A stretch of DNA of 14,244 bases from CBDUBU01 sp965365465. Its GTDB lineage: Bacteria; Bacteroidota; Rhodothermia; Rhodothermales; DASSAV01. Shown piece after piece: positions 1-6,239 of this stretch. The notes under the pieces are model-generated. The model saw only the letters and a list, made by a program, of their open reading frames with translations, did not search any database and was not told the origin of the DNA. The stretch is from NCBI GenBank assembly GCA_965365465.1, contig CBDUBU010000085.1, forward strand, positions 1 through 14,244. Direction: 5' to 3'. Every line of letters starts with the position of its first letter. The stretch's first letter is position 1. Both the position numbers and the translations under genes were made by a program.

Positions 1-1035
1 CCCGCCGATCTGGTGCGCCGCGAACCGGAGGCGCTGGACCTCGCCCGAAGCACGTATGCCCGCGAGATCCGGATGCACAAGTTCTGGCAGTTCCTCTTTG
101 ACCGGCAATGGTGCAGCCTCAAGGATTATTGCAACCAGCGCGGCGTGCGCATCTTCGGAGACTTGCCTATCTATGTGGCGCACGACAGCGCCGATGTCTG
201 GGCCAACCAGCGCCTGTTTTTCCTGGAGGAGAACGGACATCCCACCGTCGTTGCAGGCGTTCCGCCCGACTATTTCAGCGAGACCGGCCAGCGTTGGGGC
301 AATCCCATCTACCGATGGGATGTCATGCGCGAAAATGGCTTTGACTGGTGGACGCAGCGCTTTTCAAACCTGCTTACCCAGGTGGATATCCTTCGCCTCG
401 ACCACTTCCGGGGCTTTGAGGCATACTGGGAGATTCCAGGCTCCGAACCTACGGCAGTGAACGGAAAGTGGGTGGAAGGCCCCGGCGGCGCGCTCTTTTC
501 CCATATCCATGACCGCCTGGGATTGCTCCCGATTGTGGCCGAGGATCTGGGCCTGATAACGCCAGGCGTGACGGCGCTTATGGATGAATTTGTCTTTCCC
601 GGCATGGCCGTACTCCACTTCGCCTTTGACAGCGGCCCGGACTGCAACTACCTGCCTCATCATTTCAAACGCAACCTGGTTGCCTATACGGGCACGCACG
701 ACAATGATACCACCGTTGGCTGGTGGGAAGAACAGGTGCGCAACAACAGCCCCGCTGCCCGGTATGTCAGGGCTTATCTGGACATCGATGCCGAAAGCGA
801 ACGCGATATCCACTGGGCCTTTATCAGGCTGTTGCTGTCGTCTGTTGCTTTCATGGCGGTCGTCCCCATTCAGGATCTTCTCGGCCTCCGCAGCGAGGCG
901 CGGATGAATACGCCCGGCATGGGGCAGAACAACTGGGCCTGGCGCTTCCGATCCGGTATGCTTACCGACGAGGCGTGCGACAGGCTGCGGTTCATCACCG
1001 AAACCTACGGACGCATTCCCCCCGAGAAGCCTTGA
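1..1035 (+). CDS. malQ: 4-alpha-glucanotransferase (amylomaltase), GH77, 5' end missing
   Basis: This enzyme transfers alpha-1,4-glucan segments between maltodextrins in the cytoplasm (glycogen or maltodextrin metabolism). The reading frame is open from base 1 and ends at TGA 1033-1035, so 344 residues of the C-terminal part are visible. Family motifs seen in order are GDLPIYVAHDSADVW, GVPPDYFS..GQRWGNPIY, RLDHFRGF, AEDLG, YTGTHDNDT and NTPGMGQNNWAWR. From the family, the Asp of RLDHFRGF (codon at 400) is the nucleophile, the Glu of AEDLG (541) the acid/base, and the first Asp of THDND (700) the third carboxylate; all are present. Scaling to the Thermus-type enzyme of about 500 residues, roughly 160 N-terminal residues lie upstream of the window. 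No truncation or frameshift is visible. spmA follows after 51 bp on the same strand. The identification is very secure. Confidence 0.97.
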   Translation, partial: PADLVRREPEALDLARSTYAREIRMHKFWQFLFDRQWCSLKDYCNQRGVRIFGDLPIYVAHDSADVWANQRLFFLEENGHPTVVAGVPPDYFSETGQRWGNPIYRWDVMRENGFDWWTQRFSNLLTQVDILRLDHFRGFEAYWEIPGSEPTAVNGKWVEGPGGALFSHIHDRLGLLPIVAEDLGLITPGVTALMDEFVFPGMAVLHFAFDSGPDCNYLPHHFKRNLVAYTGTHDNDTTVGWWEEQVRNNSPAARYVRAYLDIDAESERDIHWAFIRLLLSSVAFMAVVPIQDLLGLRSEARMNTPGMGQNNWAWRFRSGMLTDEACDRLRFITETYGRIPPEKP

Positions 1036-1086
1036 TTCATTCCGTTTCTCTCCGCCCCGGTCGTTTTCCGGCAACCCGGCTCGCCT

Positions 1087-2070
1087 ATGCTGAACTACAT
1101 CTGGGCGGGGCTGATCATTTTCAGCCTCGCCTTCGCTCTCGTCTATGACATACGTGATCTCACAAAAGACACGTATCGCAATGGTGAAGCGCTTCCGGTA
1201 ACGCTTGTCTTTCCAGAGGGCTACCAGCCTGCCGTGCGGCGGGTTGAGGCGCGCATCCTCATAGACCCTGCCGTCTATGCCGGGTTCTACGACGCAGAGA
1301 CAAGACCTGACTCCACGTATGCAGGCTATCTCGTGCAGTCCAGGCAGGGCATCCAGCTTCGCTTTCCTTCCGGAGCCAGCCTGCCGGAACCCCTGGCAAC
1401 TATCCGCACGTTTTCGGCTTCGCGGGATGAGGAGCTTCAGGGCAAGCTGGGTTCCCTCCGCCTGTCGGCAGACTCAACAACCGGATATGCTTCGGTAGCT
1501 TTCACGCCTGTCCGGTTCGTCAAGATCAGGGCTATCACGCAGGCTGCCTTTGACTTTGCCGAGACGGCGGCCACGCTGGCCCTCAGCCTGATCGGCGTGC
1601 TGGCGCTCTTTCTGGGGCTGCTGCGCATCGCGGAGGCGGCAGGAATCATCCATGCGCTGGTGCGGTTCACACAGCCTCTTTTTCGCCCGCTTTTCCCTGA
1701 GATCCCCGAAGGCCATCCGGCGCTCGGCATGATCGTGCTGAACCTGACGGCCAACATGCTTGGCCTCGGCAATGCCGCTACCCCTCTCGGCATCAAGGCA
1801 ATGGAGGAGTTGCAGAAGCTGAACCCGAGCAAGGAAACGGCCACGAACTCCATGGTGATGCTGCTGGCCCTGAACACGGCAAGCGTTCAACTGGTGCCCC
1901 CTACCTTGCTGGTGGCGGTGATGGGGCTTCAGGTGAACGAACTGATCTTCCCGATCATTCTGGTGACGTTCATCTCGGCGGTCGTGGCCGTCACCGCCGC
2001 CCGGCTGCTTGGAAAACTGCCGCGCTACCGCGCCAGCGACCCCCATAACCAGCCCGATGCGCCGCGCTGA
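1087..2070 (+). CDS. spmA: SpmA-like nucleoside-recognition (GATE) membrane protein with large N-terminal insert
   Basis: This is a 327-aa integral membrane protein of the spore maturation protein A family. The name comes from Bacillus spore-core dehydration, but the family is widespread in non-sporulating bacteria, where its substrate is unknown. TM1 is at about residues 3-20. The signature region is LFLGLLRIAEAAG (174-186), PEIPEGHPALG (204-214) and LGLGNAATPLGIKAMEELQ (225-243), followed by two C-terminal hydrophobic helices. Between TM1 and the next helix (about 155-178) lie some 125 residues (about 25-150) of mostly non-hydrophobic, beta-rich sequence that short Firmicute SpmA proteins lack. 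ATG 1087 places TM1 at the very N-terminus, as the family expects; no Shine-Dalgarno is visible. spmB follows after 32 bp, so the two are almost certainly one transcription unit, possibly with malQ. The family call is firm; the physiological role is unknown. Confidence 0.9.
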   Translation: MLNYIWAGLIIFSLAFALVYDIRDLTKDTYRNGEALPVTLVFPEGYQPAVRRVEARILIDPAVYAGFYDAETRPDSTYAGYLVQSRQGIQLRFPSGASLPEPLATIRTFSASRDEELQGKLGSLRLSADSTTGYASVAFTPVRFVKIRAITQAAFDFAETAATLALSLIGVLALFLGLLRIAEAAGIIHALVRFTQPLFRPLFPEIPEGHPALGMIVLNLTANMLGLGNAATPLGIKAMEELQKLNPSKETATNSMVMLLALNTASVQLVPPTLLVAVMGLQVNELIFPIILVTFISAVVAVTAARLLGKLPRYRASDPHNQPDAPR

Positions 2071-2102
2071 TTGCCTTGCCTCTTTACGCTTCCTGAAGCC
2101 CT

Positions 2103-2645
2103 ATGGAAATCCTCCGAACCCTTGTAGATGCCTTCACGATCTTCGTGCTTCCGGCGCTCATCGTAGGCTTTCCGCTGTACGGGCTGTACAAAAAAGTGCC
2201 TGTCTACGAGGAATTCGTCGAGGGGGCCAAAGAGGGCTTCAAGGTGGCTGTTCTTATCATTCCCTATCTCGTAGCCATTCTTTTTGCCATAGGCATGTTC
2301 CGCGCCTCCGGAGCGCTCGACTTCCTGACCGGCGCGCTGCGCCCGGTGCTCGGCTTCATCGGCTTTCCGCCGGAGGTGCTGCCCATGGCGATCATCCGTC
2401 CGCTCACCGGCTCCGGCTCGGCAGGCATTGTCGTCGATCTGATCAACCGTTTCGGCGAGGACTCGATTTTCGTCAAAATGGCGGCCACCATGTTCGGCTC
2501 GACGGAAACGACTTTTTATGTCATCGCCGTCTACTTCGGAGCCGTGAACATCAAGAAAACGCGCCATGCCGTCCCTGCCGGCCTCATCGCCGACGCGACG
2601 GCCATGCTGGCGGCTGTTTATGTGATCCGTTTGCTGTTCGGATAA
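2103..2645 (+). CDS. spmB: SpmB-like nucleoside-recognition (GATE) membrane protein
   Basis: This is a 180-aa membrane protein of the spore maturation protein B family, partner of SpmA and about the usual length for a free-standing SpmB. Visible family motifs are IIPYLVAILFAIGMFRASGALD (52-73; the core is IGMFRASGALD), IIRPLTGSGSAG (97-108), FGSTETTFYVIAVYFG (131-146) and IKKTRHAVPAGLIAD (150-164). Hydrophobic helices lie at about 10-28, 48-66, 80-100, 135-148 and 160-178. It starts at ATG 2103, 32 bp after spmA, with no clear Shine-Dalgarno, and ends at TAA 2643-2645. In many Bacteroidota the SpmA and SpmB domains are fused in one polypeptide; here they are separate genes. A hairpin terminator lies 34 bp downstream. 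The biochemical function in a non-sporulating host is not established. Confidence 0.91.
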   Translation: MEILRTLVDAFTIFVLPALIVGFPLYGLYKKVPVYEEFVEGAKEGFKVAVLIIPYLVAILFAIGMFRASGALDFLTGALRPVLGFIGFPPEVLPMAIIRPLTGSGSAGIVVDLINRFGEDSIFVKMAATMFGSTETTFYVIAVYFGAVNIKKTRHAVPAGLIADATAMLAAVYVIRLLFG

Positions 2646-2679
2646 GGATGCCGCCTTTCCCGATGCCGAAGCAGAATGA

Positions 2680-2714
2680 AAAAGCGGGACTGCCATCCCG
2701 GCAGCCCCGCTTTT
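2680..2714. terminator. Bidirectional intrinsic terminator between spmB and groEL
   Basis: An inverted repeat pairs AAAAGCGGGACTGCC (2680-2694) with GGCAGCCCCGCTTTT (2700-2714) around a 5-nt loop. The 15-bp stem has one mismatch. Each strand ends the stem in a run of T (TTTT on plus, TTTTT on minus). It sits exactly between the convergent stops of spmB (2645) and groEL (2748), so it probably terminates both. Confidence 0.9.
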
Positions 2715-2747
2715 CATTACCCTGTCATCTTACCCGATAGCCGGGGT

Positions 2748-4376
2748 TTAGAAGTCCATGCCGCCGCCTCCGGGGGGCATCATCGGAGCAGGCTGCTCCT
2801 TCTCCGGCTTGTCGGCCACGATGGCCTCCGTCGTGAGCACGAGGCTGGATACGGACGCTGCGTTCTCCAGCGCGGTGCGGGTCACCTTCGTGGGATCGAT
2901 CACGCCCTGCTCCAGCAGGTTGCCGTACTCCTCGCTCTGGGCGTTGAACCCGAAGTCCTCCTTGCCCTCGCGGACGCGCTGCACCACGATCGAGCCTTCC
3001 TGGCCCGCGTTGGCAGAGATCTGGCGAAGCGGCTCTTCGAGCGCGCGGCGGATGATCTGCACGCCGATCTTCTGATCTGCGTTCTCCACCTCCAGGTCTT
3101 CGAGCGCTTCGACGGCGCGGATGTAGGCGACGCCGCCGCCCGGCACGATGCCTTCCTCGACAGCCGCGCGGGTCGCGTGGAGCGCATCCTCGACGCGCGC
3201 CTTCTTCTCTTTCATCTCCGGCTCGGTCGAGGCGCCGATCTTCAGCACCGCGACGCCACCCGACAGCTTCGCCAGGCGTTCCTGGAGCTTCTCGCGGTCG
3301 TAGTCGCTCGTCGTCACCTCGATCTGCTGGCGGATCTGACCCACGCGGGCCTTGATCTGGTCGGACTCGCCCGCGCCGTCCACAACGGTCGTCGTGTCCT
3401 TGTTGATGACGATGCGCTTGGCGCGGCCCAGGTAGTTGATGGTCGCGTTCTCGAGGCGGTAGCCTTTCTCCTCGCTGATGACCGTGCCGCCGGTGAGGAT
3501 CGCGATGTCTTCGAGCATGGCCTTACGGCGGTCGCCGAAGCCGGGAGCCTTCACGGCAGCAACCTTGAGCGTGCCGCGCAGCTTGTTGACAACCAGTGTC
3601 GCAAGGGCTTCGCCTTCCACGTCTTCCGCCACGATGAGCAGCGGAGCGCCCATCTGCGCTACTTTCTCCAGGATCGGGAGAATGTCCTTCATCGTGCTGA
3701 CCTTCTTGTCATGGATCAGGATGAAAGCATCTTCCAGAACCGTCTCCATGTTCTCCGGGTTGGTCACGAAGTACGGGGAGAGGTAGCCGCGATCAAACTG
3801 CATACCCTCTACCACGTCCAGCGTCGTCTCGGTGCCTTTGGCCTCCTCGACCGTGATGACGCCGTCCTTGCCTACCTTGTCGAACGCATCGGCGATCAGG
3901 TTGCCGATCGTCGTGTCGCTGTTGGCCGAGATCGAGGCAACCTGGGCGATTTCGCTCTTGTTCTGGATCTCACGGCTCTGCTCGCGCAGGTTCTGCACGA
4001 CGGCTTCCACCGCGCGGTCGATGCCGCGCTTGAGGTCCATTGGGTTGGCGCCTGCCGTCACGTTCTTCATGCCGGAGGTGATGATCGACTGGGCCAGCAC
4101 CGTGGCGGTCGTCGTGCCGTCGCCGGCTACGTCGCTCGTCTTGGAAGCCACTTCCTTCACGAGCTGCGCCCCCACGTTCTCCAGCTTGTCTTCGAGTTCG
4201 ATCTCTTTGGCAACCGTGACACCGTCCTTGGTGATGGTCGGAGCGCCGAACTTCTTCTCGATGATCACGTTGCGACCTTTCGGGCCGAGCGTAACCTTGA
4301 CAGCGTTTGCAAGCGTATCGACGCCGCGCTTCAACGAGGCGCGGGCATCGGTATCAAAAATAATCTGTTTTGACAT
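2748..4376 (-). CDS. groEL: Chaperonin GroEL (Hsp60)
   Basis: This is the 542-aa subunit of the double-ring ATP-dependent cytoplasmic folding chamber that works with GroES. Full-length family features are present: VTLGPKGRNV (28-37), the Asp of TKDGVT (D51), the ATP-binding GDGTTT (85-90), the apical segment GYLSPYFVTN (197-206), KAPGFGDRRKAML (276-288), the hydrolytic Asp in RVEDALHATRAAVEEG (D397, equivalent to E. coli D398) and VPGGG (411-415). The disordered tail is short: MMPPGGGGMDF carries a single GGM-like unit rather than the repeated GGM of E. coli. The start is ATG 4374-4376 (minus strand), which gives the canonical N-terminus. Immediately upstream there is no Shine-Dalgarno, unlike groES 91 bp away. 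It is transcribed after groES from the CIRCE-controlled promoter. The GC-rich coding strand produces long open frames on the opposite strand; these are not genes. Confidence 0.99.
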   Translation of the reverse strand: MSKQIIFDTDARASLKRGVDTLANAVKVTLGPKGRNVIIEKKFGAPTITKDGVTVAKEIELEDKLENVGAQLVKEVASKTSDVAGDGTTTATVLAQSIITSGMKNVTAGANPMDLKRGIDRAVEAVVQNLREQSREIQNKSEIAQVASISANSDTTIGNLIADAFDKVGKDGVITVEEAKGTETTLDVVEGMQFDRGYLSPYFVTNPENMETVLEDAFILIHDKKVSTMKDILPILEKVAQMGAPLLIVAEDVEGEALATLVVNKLRGTLKVAAVKAPGFGDRRKAMLEDIAILTGGTVISEEKGYRLENATINYLGRAKRIVINKDTTTVVDGAGESDQIKARVGQIRQQIEVTTSDYDREKLQERLAKLSGGVAVLKIGASTEPEMKEKKARVEDALHATRAAVEEGIVPGGGVAYIRAVEALEDLEVENADQKIGVQIIRRALEEPLRQISANAGQEGSIVVQRVREGKEDFGFNAQSEEYGNLLEQGVIDPTKVTRTALENAASVSSLVLTTEAIVADKPEKEQPAPMMPPGGGGMDF

Positions 4377-4399
4377 GGGTGTATTCTGATTTGATATTA

Positions 4400-4407
4400 C
4401 AAAAGTA
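4400..4407 (-). promoter_or_regulatory. Possible Bacteroidota-type -7 element in the groES-groEL spacer
   Basis: On the minus strand the spacer reads TACTTTTG, an exact match to the Bacteroidota -7 consensus TAnnTTTG, 23 nt before the groEL ATG. I see no convincing TTG -33 element at the expected distance upstream, so an internal groEL promoter is only a possibility. Confidence 0.2.
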
Positions 4408-4467
4408 TGATCCCGGCAGGAATGGATCCGTACCTACGCGAACCTGCCCCTGCTGAAACTGGAAGTC

Positions 4468-4761
4468 TTATTTCTCGTTCAGCACGCCGAGGATGTCGGC
4501 TTCACGCATGATGAGGTAGTCCTCTCCGTTGAGCGAGATTTCCGTACCGGAATACTTCCCGTAGAGTACGGTATCGCCCTCCTGAACGCTCATGTCGATC
4601 TTGGCGCCGTTCTCTACGCGGCCGGGGCCGACGGAAATCACGGTGCCGCGCTGCGGCTTCTCCTTTGCGGTGTCAGGTACGTAAAGGCCGCCGGCTGTTC
4701 TTTCTTCTGCAGCTTCCGGCTTCACAACCACGCGGTCGCTGAGCGGTTTGATGCTTGCCAT
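4468..4761 (-). CDS. groES: Co-chaperonin GroES (Hsp10)
   Basis: This is a 97-aa protein; heptamers form the lid of the GroEL chamber in the cytoplasm. The sequence opens with IKPLSDRVVVKP (4-15), followed by the mobile loop EERTAGGLYVPDTAKEKPQ (19-37), whose hydrophobic tripeptide that docks on GroEL is LYV (26-28) rather than the common IVL. It then has the GxVxxVGPG turn (39-47) and ends with ADILGVL near the C-terminus. Length and start (ATG 4759-4761) match the family. The start is supported by a consensus AGGAGG 10 nt upstream, the strongest ribosome binding site in the window. It is first in the operon, with groEL 91 bp downstream, and is controlled by the CIRCE/HrcA element at 4818-4844. 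Confidence 0.99.
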   Translation of the reverse strand: MASIKPLSDRVVVKPEAAEERTAGGLYVPDTAKEKPQRGTVISVGPGRVENGAKIDMSVQEGDTVLYGKYSGTEISLNGEDYLIMREADILGVLNEK

Positions 4762-4771
4762 GTTTGTTTTT

Positions 4772-4777
4772 CCTCCT
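4772..4777 (-). promoter_or_regulatory. Consensus Shine-Dalgarno of groES
   Basis: The minus strand reads AGGAGG followed by an A-rich 10-nt spacer (AAAAACAAAC) and the groES ATG. It is the only full-consensus site before any start codon in the window, and it fixes the groES start. Confidence 0.85.
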
Positions 4778-4817
4778 GTCTTGATGTATTACGTTTAACT
4801 GTGAATGCCATGCTCTG

Positions 4818-4844
4818 TTAGCACTCTCGTACGATGAGTGCTAA
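4818..4844. promoter_or_regulatory. CIRCE operator (HrcA binding site) of groESL
   Basis: A perfect 9-9-9 CIRCE: arm TTAGCACTC (4818-4826), 9-nt spacer, arm GAGTGCTAA (4836-4844), with no mismatch to the consensus. It begins a few bases downstream of the predicted transcription start, so bound HrcA would block initiation; the known regulon is heat-shock chaperone genes. hrcA itself is not in the window. Confidence 0.97.
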
Positions 4845-4853
4845 TCGTCCAAC

Positions 4854-4883
4854 AATCTACATCAGAAACGTGTTCCGCGTCAA
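4854..4883 (-). promoter_or_regulatory. groESL promoter, sigma70-like
   Basis: On the minus strand a -35 box TTGACG (4878-4883) and a -10 box TAGATT (4854-4859) are separated by 18 bp. The predicted start at about 4847 is just upstream of the CIRCE operator, the classical arrangement. The leader to the groES ATG would be about 85 nt. Confidence 0.65.
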
Positions 4884-5075
4884 GATGCATTTTGCATATT
4901 TTTGGCGCGGCCCGGCGTCCATCCTGCTTTCAGAAGACAAAAAACCTGATTTTCGCCGTCCGGTTATCTTTGCGTGAAGTCCGTAGTCGAGCGGAAAACA
5001 GGATGACCCATAGCGCCCTCCCGAACGAATCCGAAATAACCGCGTTGCAAAGTTAGCAGGGTTCAAAAAAGGGGC

Positions 5076-5615
5076 ATGGAACCAGTAAGGAGATTGCGTG
5101 AGCGAGGCGCCATAGAAAACCGGCCAGGCAGTCCGGCCTCGTTCAGGCGGGCCTGGGCCATTGTGCTTGCGGCGGCGGCGGCTGTGCTCCTGCTCGCTTC
5201 CCTCCCACCCTTTGTCGGCGCAGAGGCCAGATCTGTTCTTATGACGGCCTTTTCCGGCGTCTGCCACCAGTTGCCGGATCGCTCCTTTCACATCCACGGC
5301 ATTGCGCTCGCCGCCTGCCACCGGTGTTACGGTATATACGCGGCGATGCCCCTTGCCGTGCTGGCGGCGCCGGCATTGCGCCGCTGTTTCAGCCTCCCTG
5401 TAGCCATGCGGCGCTTCGTGTTGCTTGCCTCTCTCTTGCCGCCCGGCATCGACTGGCTGGCAGGAGCGCTGGACCTGTGGCACAGCGCTCCCCTGACACG
5501 CTTCCTGACCGGAGCCGTCTTTGGCCTGGCTGCCGGCTGCTTTCTGACGATAGCCCTCGCCGAAAACGCGCAGGCCAGAGAACACATCACAACAGACGAG
5601 CAGGTTCCGTCATAG
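5076..5615 (+). CDS. DUF2085 family membrane protein
   Basis: This is a 179-aa inner-membrane protein of the DUF2085 family, whose function is unknown. The family signature is clear: CHQLPDRSF (63-71) and, ten residues later, CHRCYGIY (81-88), giving a Cys/His-rich pair that could bind a metal or be redox active (inference). A conserved second half follows: PPGIDWLAGALDL (122-134) and TRFLTGAVFGLAAG (141-154). Hydrophobic segments lie at about 27-46, 76-100, 112-128 and 143-162. The first 25 residues are polar and Arg-rich and probably cytoplasmic. The start is ATG 5076, preceded by a purine run (AAAAAAGGGG) lying very close to the codon. It is transcribed divergently from groES, and its stop (5613-5615) is followed by 134 bp before the next gene. 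There is no indication that it belongs to the groESL regulon. Confidence 0.85.
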   Translation: MEPVRRLRERGAIENRPGSPASFRRAWAIVLAAAAAVLLLASLPPFVGAEARSVLMTAFSGVCHQLPDRSFHIHGIALAACHRCYGIYAAMPLAVLAAPALRRCFSLPVAMRRFVLLASLLPPGIDWLAGALDLWHSAPLTRFLTGAVFGLAAGCFLTIALAENAQAREHITTDEQVPS

Positions 5616-5749
5616 CCGGGTTTTATCCAGCCCCGCTTGCGCGTTAGTCCTTTCCATTTATAGAAGGCATTTCTATCTTCCCACTAGCGTTATCTGTGCC
5701 TGCGCGTTTTCGCTATCCGCTCATCCTCAGACCCGTGCAAACAGATTCT

Positions 5750-6235
5750 ATGCCTGCTAAAACACAATCTATTTTCCTGGGCGCCCTTGTCATCGGGCTG
5801 CTCGGCACCTCATATCTCGGACTCATCAATCTTGCCTGCTGCGCGGGCGTCATTATCGGCGCGATGGTGGGCATCTGGCATTACACGAACGAGAACGCCC
5901 TTACGATCTCTACGGGGCAGGGGGCGGTTATGGGCGCACTGGCCGGCGTGATCGGCGCCGTCATTGCGTTTGCGCTCAACTACCTCCTCTCCACGATAGG
6001 AGTCGGGGGCCTGGAAGAGTTGCAGCAGTCTTTCTTTGAGCGCTTTTACTCGGAGGAACAACTCGAAGCAATGCGCGAAATGCAGGAATCTTCCTCTTCC
6101 GGGATGTTCAAGATGATCGGCTTCTTCATAGGGATTGTAATCAACTCCATCTTCGGCGCAGTTGGCGGCGCGATCGGGGCCGCTGTGTTCAAGAAGGGAG
6201 GCCGGGAGCCGGAGACCACGTCGGACCTGATGTAG
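5750..6235 (+). CDS. Small glycine-rich multi-TM membrane protein, function unknown
   Basis: A 161-aa protein I cannot assign with confidence; its plan resembles small four-helix DUF families such as DUF4199, but that is a resemblance only. Hydrophobic segments are at about 7-25, 27-43, 58-80 and 119-147. Segments 3 and 4 are strongly glycine/alanine patterned: GAVMGALAGVIGAVIAF (58-74) and FGAVGGAIGAAVF (135-147), like glycine zippers that pack helices tightly. Between them is a charged, probably amphipathic stretch (GLEELQQSFF, then YSEEQLEAMREMQESS, about 87-116). I chose ATG 5750 over an in-frame GTG at 5696, because the extra 18 residues are not membrane-like and precede an obvious N-terminal TM. 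There is no Shine-Dalgarno. Its stop is 4 bp from the stop of the convergent minus-strand gene. Whether it shares a promoter with the DUF2085 gene is unclear. Confidence 0.8.
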   Translation: MPAKTQSIFLGALVIGLLGTSYLGLINLACCAGVIIGAMVGIWHYTNENALTISTGQGAVMGALAGVIGAVIAFALNYLLSTIGVGGLEELQQSFFERFYSEEQLEAMREMQESSSSGMFKMIGFFIGIVINSIFGAVGGAIGAAVFKKGGREPETTSDLM

Positions 6236-6239
6236 CGCC

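Larger units (their letters stand above)
4762..5075. other. Divergent intergenic region groES / DUF2085 gene (314 bp)
   Basis: The groES-proximal half holds the groES ribosome binding site, CIRCE and the groESL promoter. The other half (about 4884-5075) should carry the promoter for the plus-strand gene at 5076. The only candidate I see is TATCTTTG at 4965-4972, which matches the Bacteroidota -7 consensus TAnnTTTG but lacks a TTG at the expected -33 distance. It would give a leader of about 95-100 nt. I see no RNA gene, small gene or further repeat here; the short open frames lack coding character. Confidence 0.5.

Noticed and set aside
2009..2740. 243-codon open frame on the plus strand overlapping spmA/spmB
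   Set aside because: It is out of frame with the strongly conserved spmB, and its product is Arg/Cys/His-rich noise typical of shifted GC-rich codons.
2676..4373. 565-codon open frame on the plus strand opposite groEL
   Set aside because: It is an antisense shadow of the GC-rich groEL codon pattern. The product is low-complexity (Asp/Leu/Arg/Ala-rich) with no family likeness, and groEL on the other strand is certain.
4838..5056. 72-codon open frame in the groES upstream region
   Set aside because: It overlaps the CIRCE operator and groESL promoter and has no coding character or ribosome binding site.
5660..5676. Inverted repeat ATAGAA-ggcat-TTCTAT upstream of the gene at 5750
   Set aside because: A 6-bp stem can arise by chance; there is no T-run, no known operator match and no clear promoter around it.
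5696..5749. GTG start giving an 18-residue N-terminal extension to the 5750 gene
   Set aside because: The extension is polar and unlike a membrane protein N-terminus, whereas ATG 5750 directly precedes TM1.
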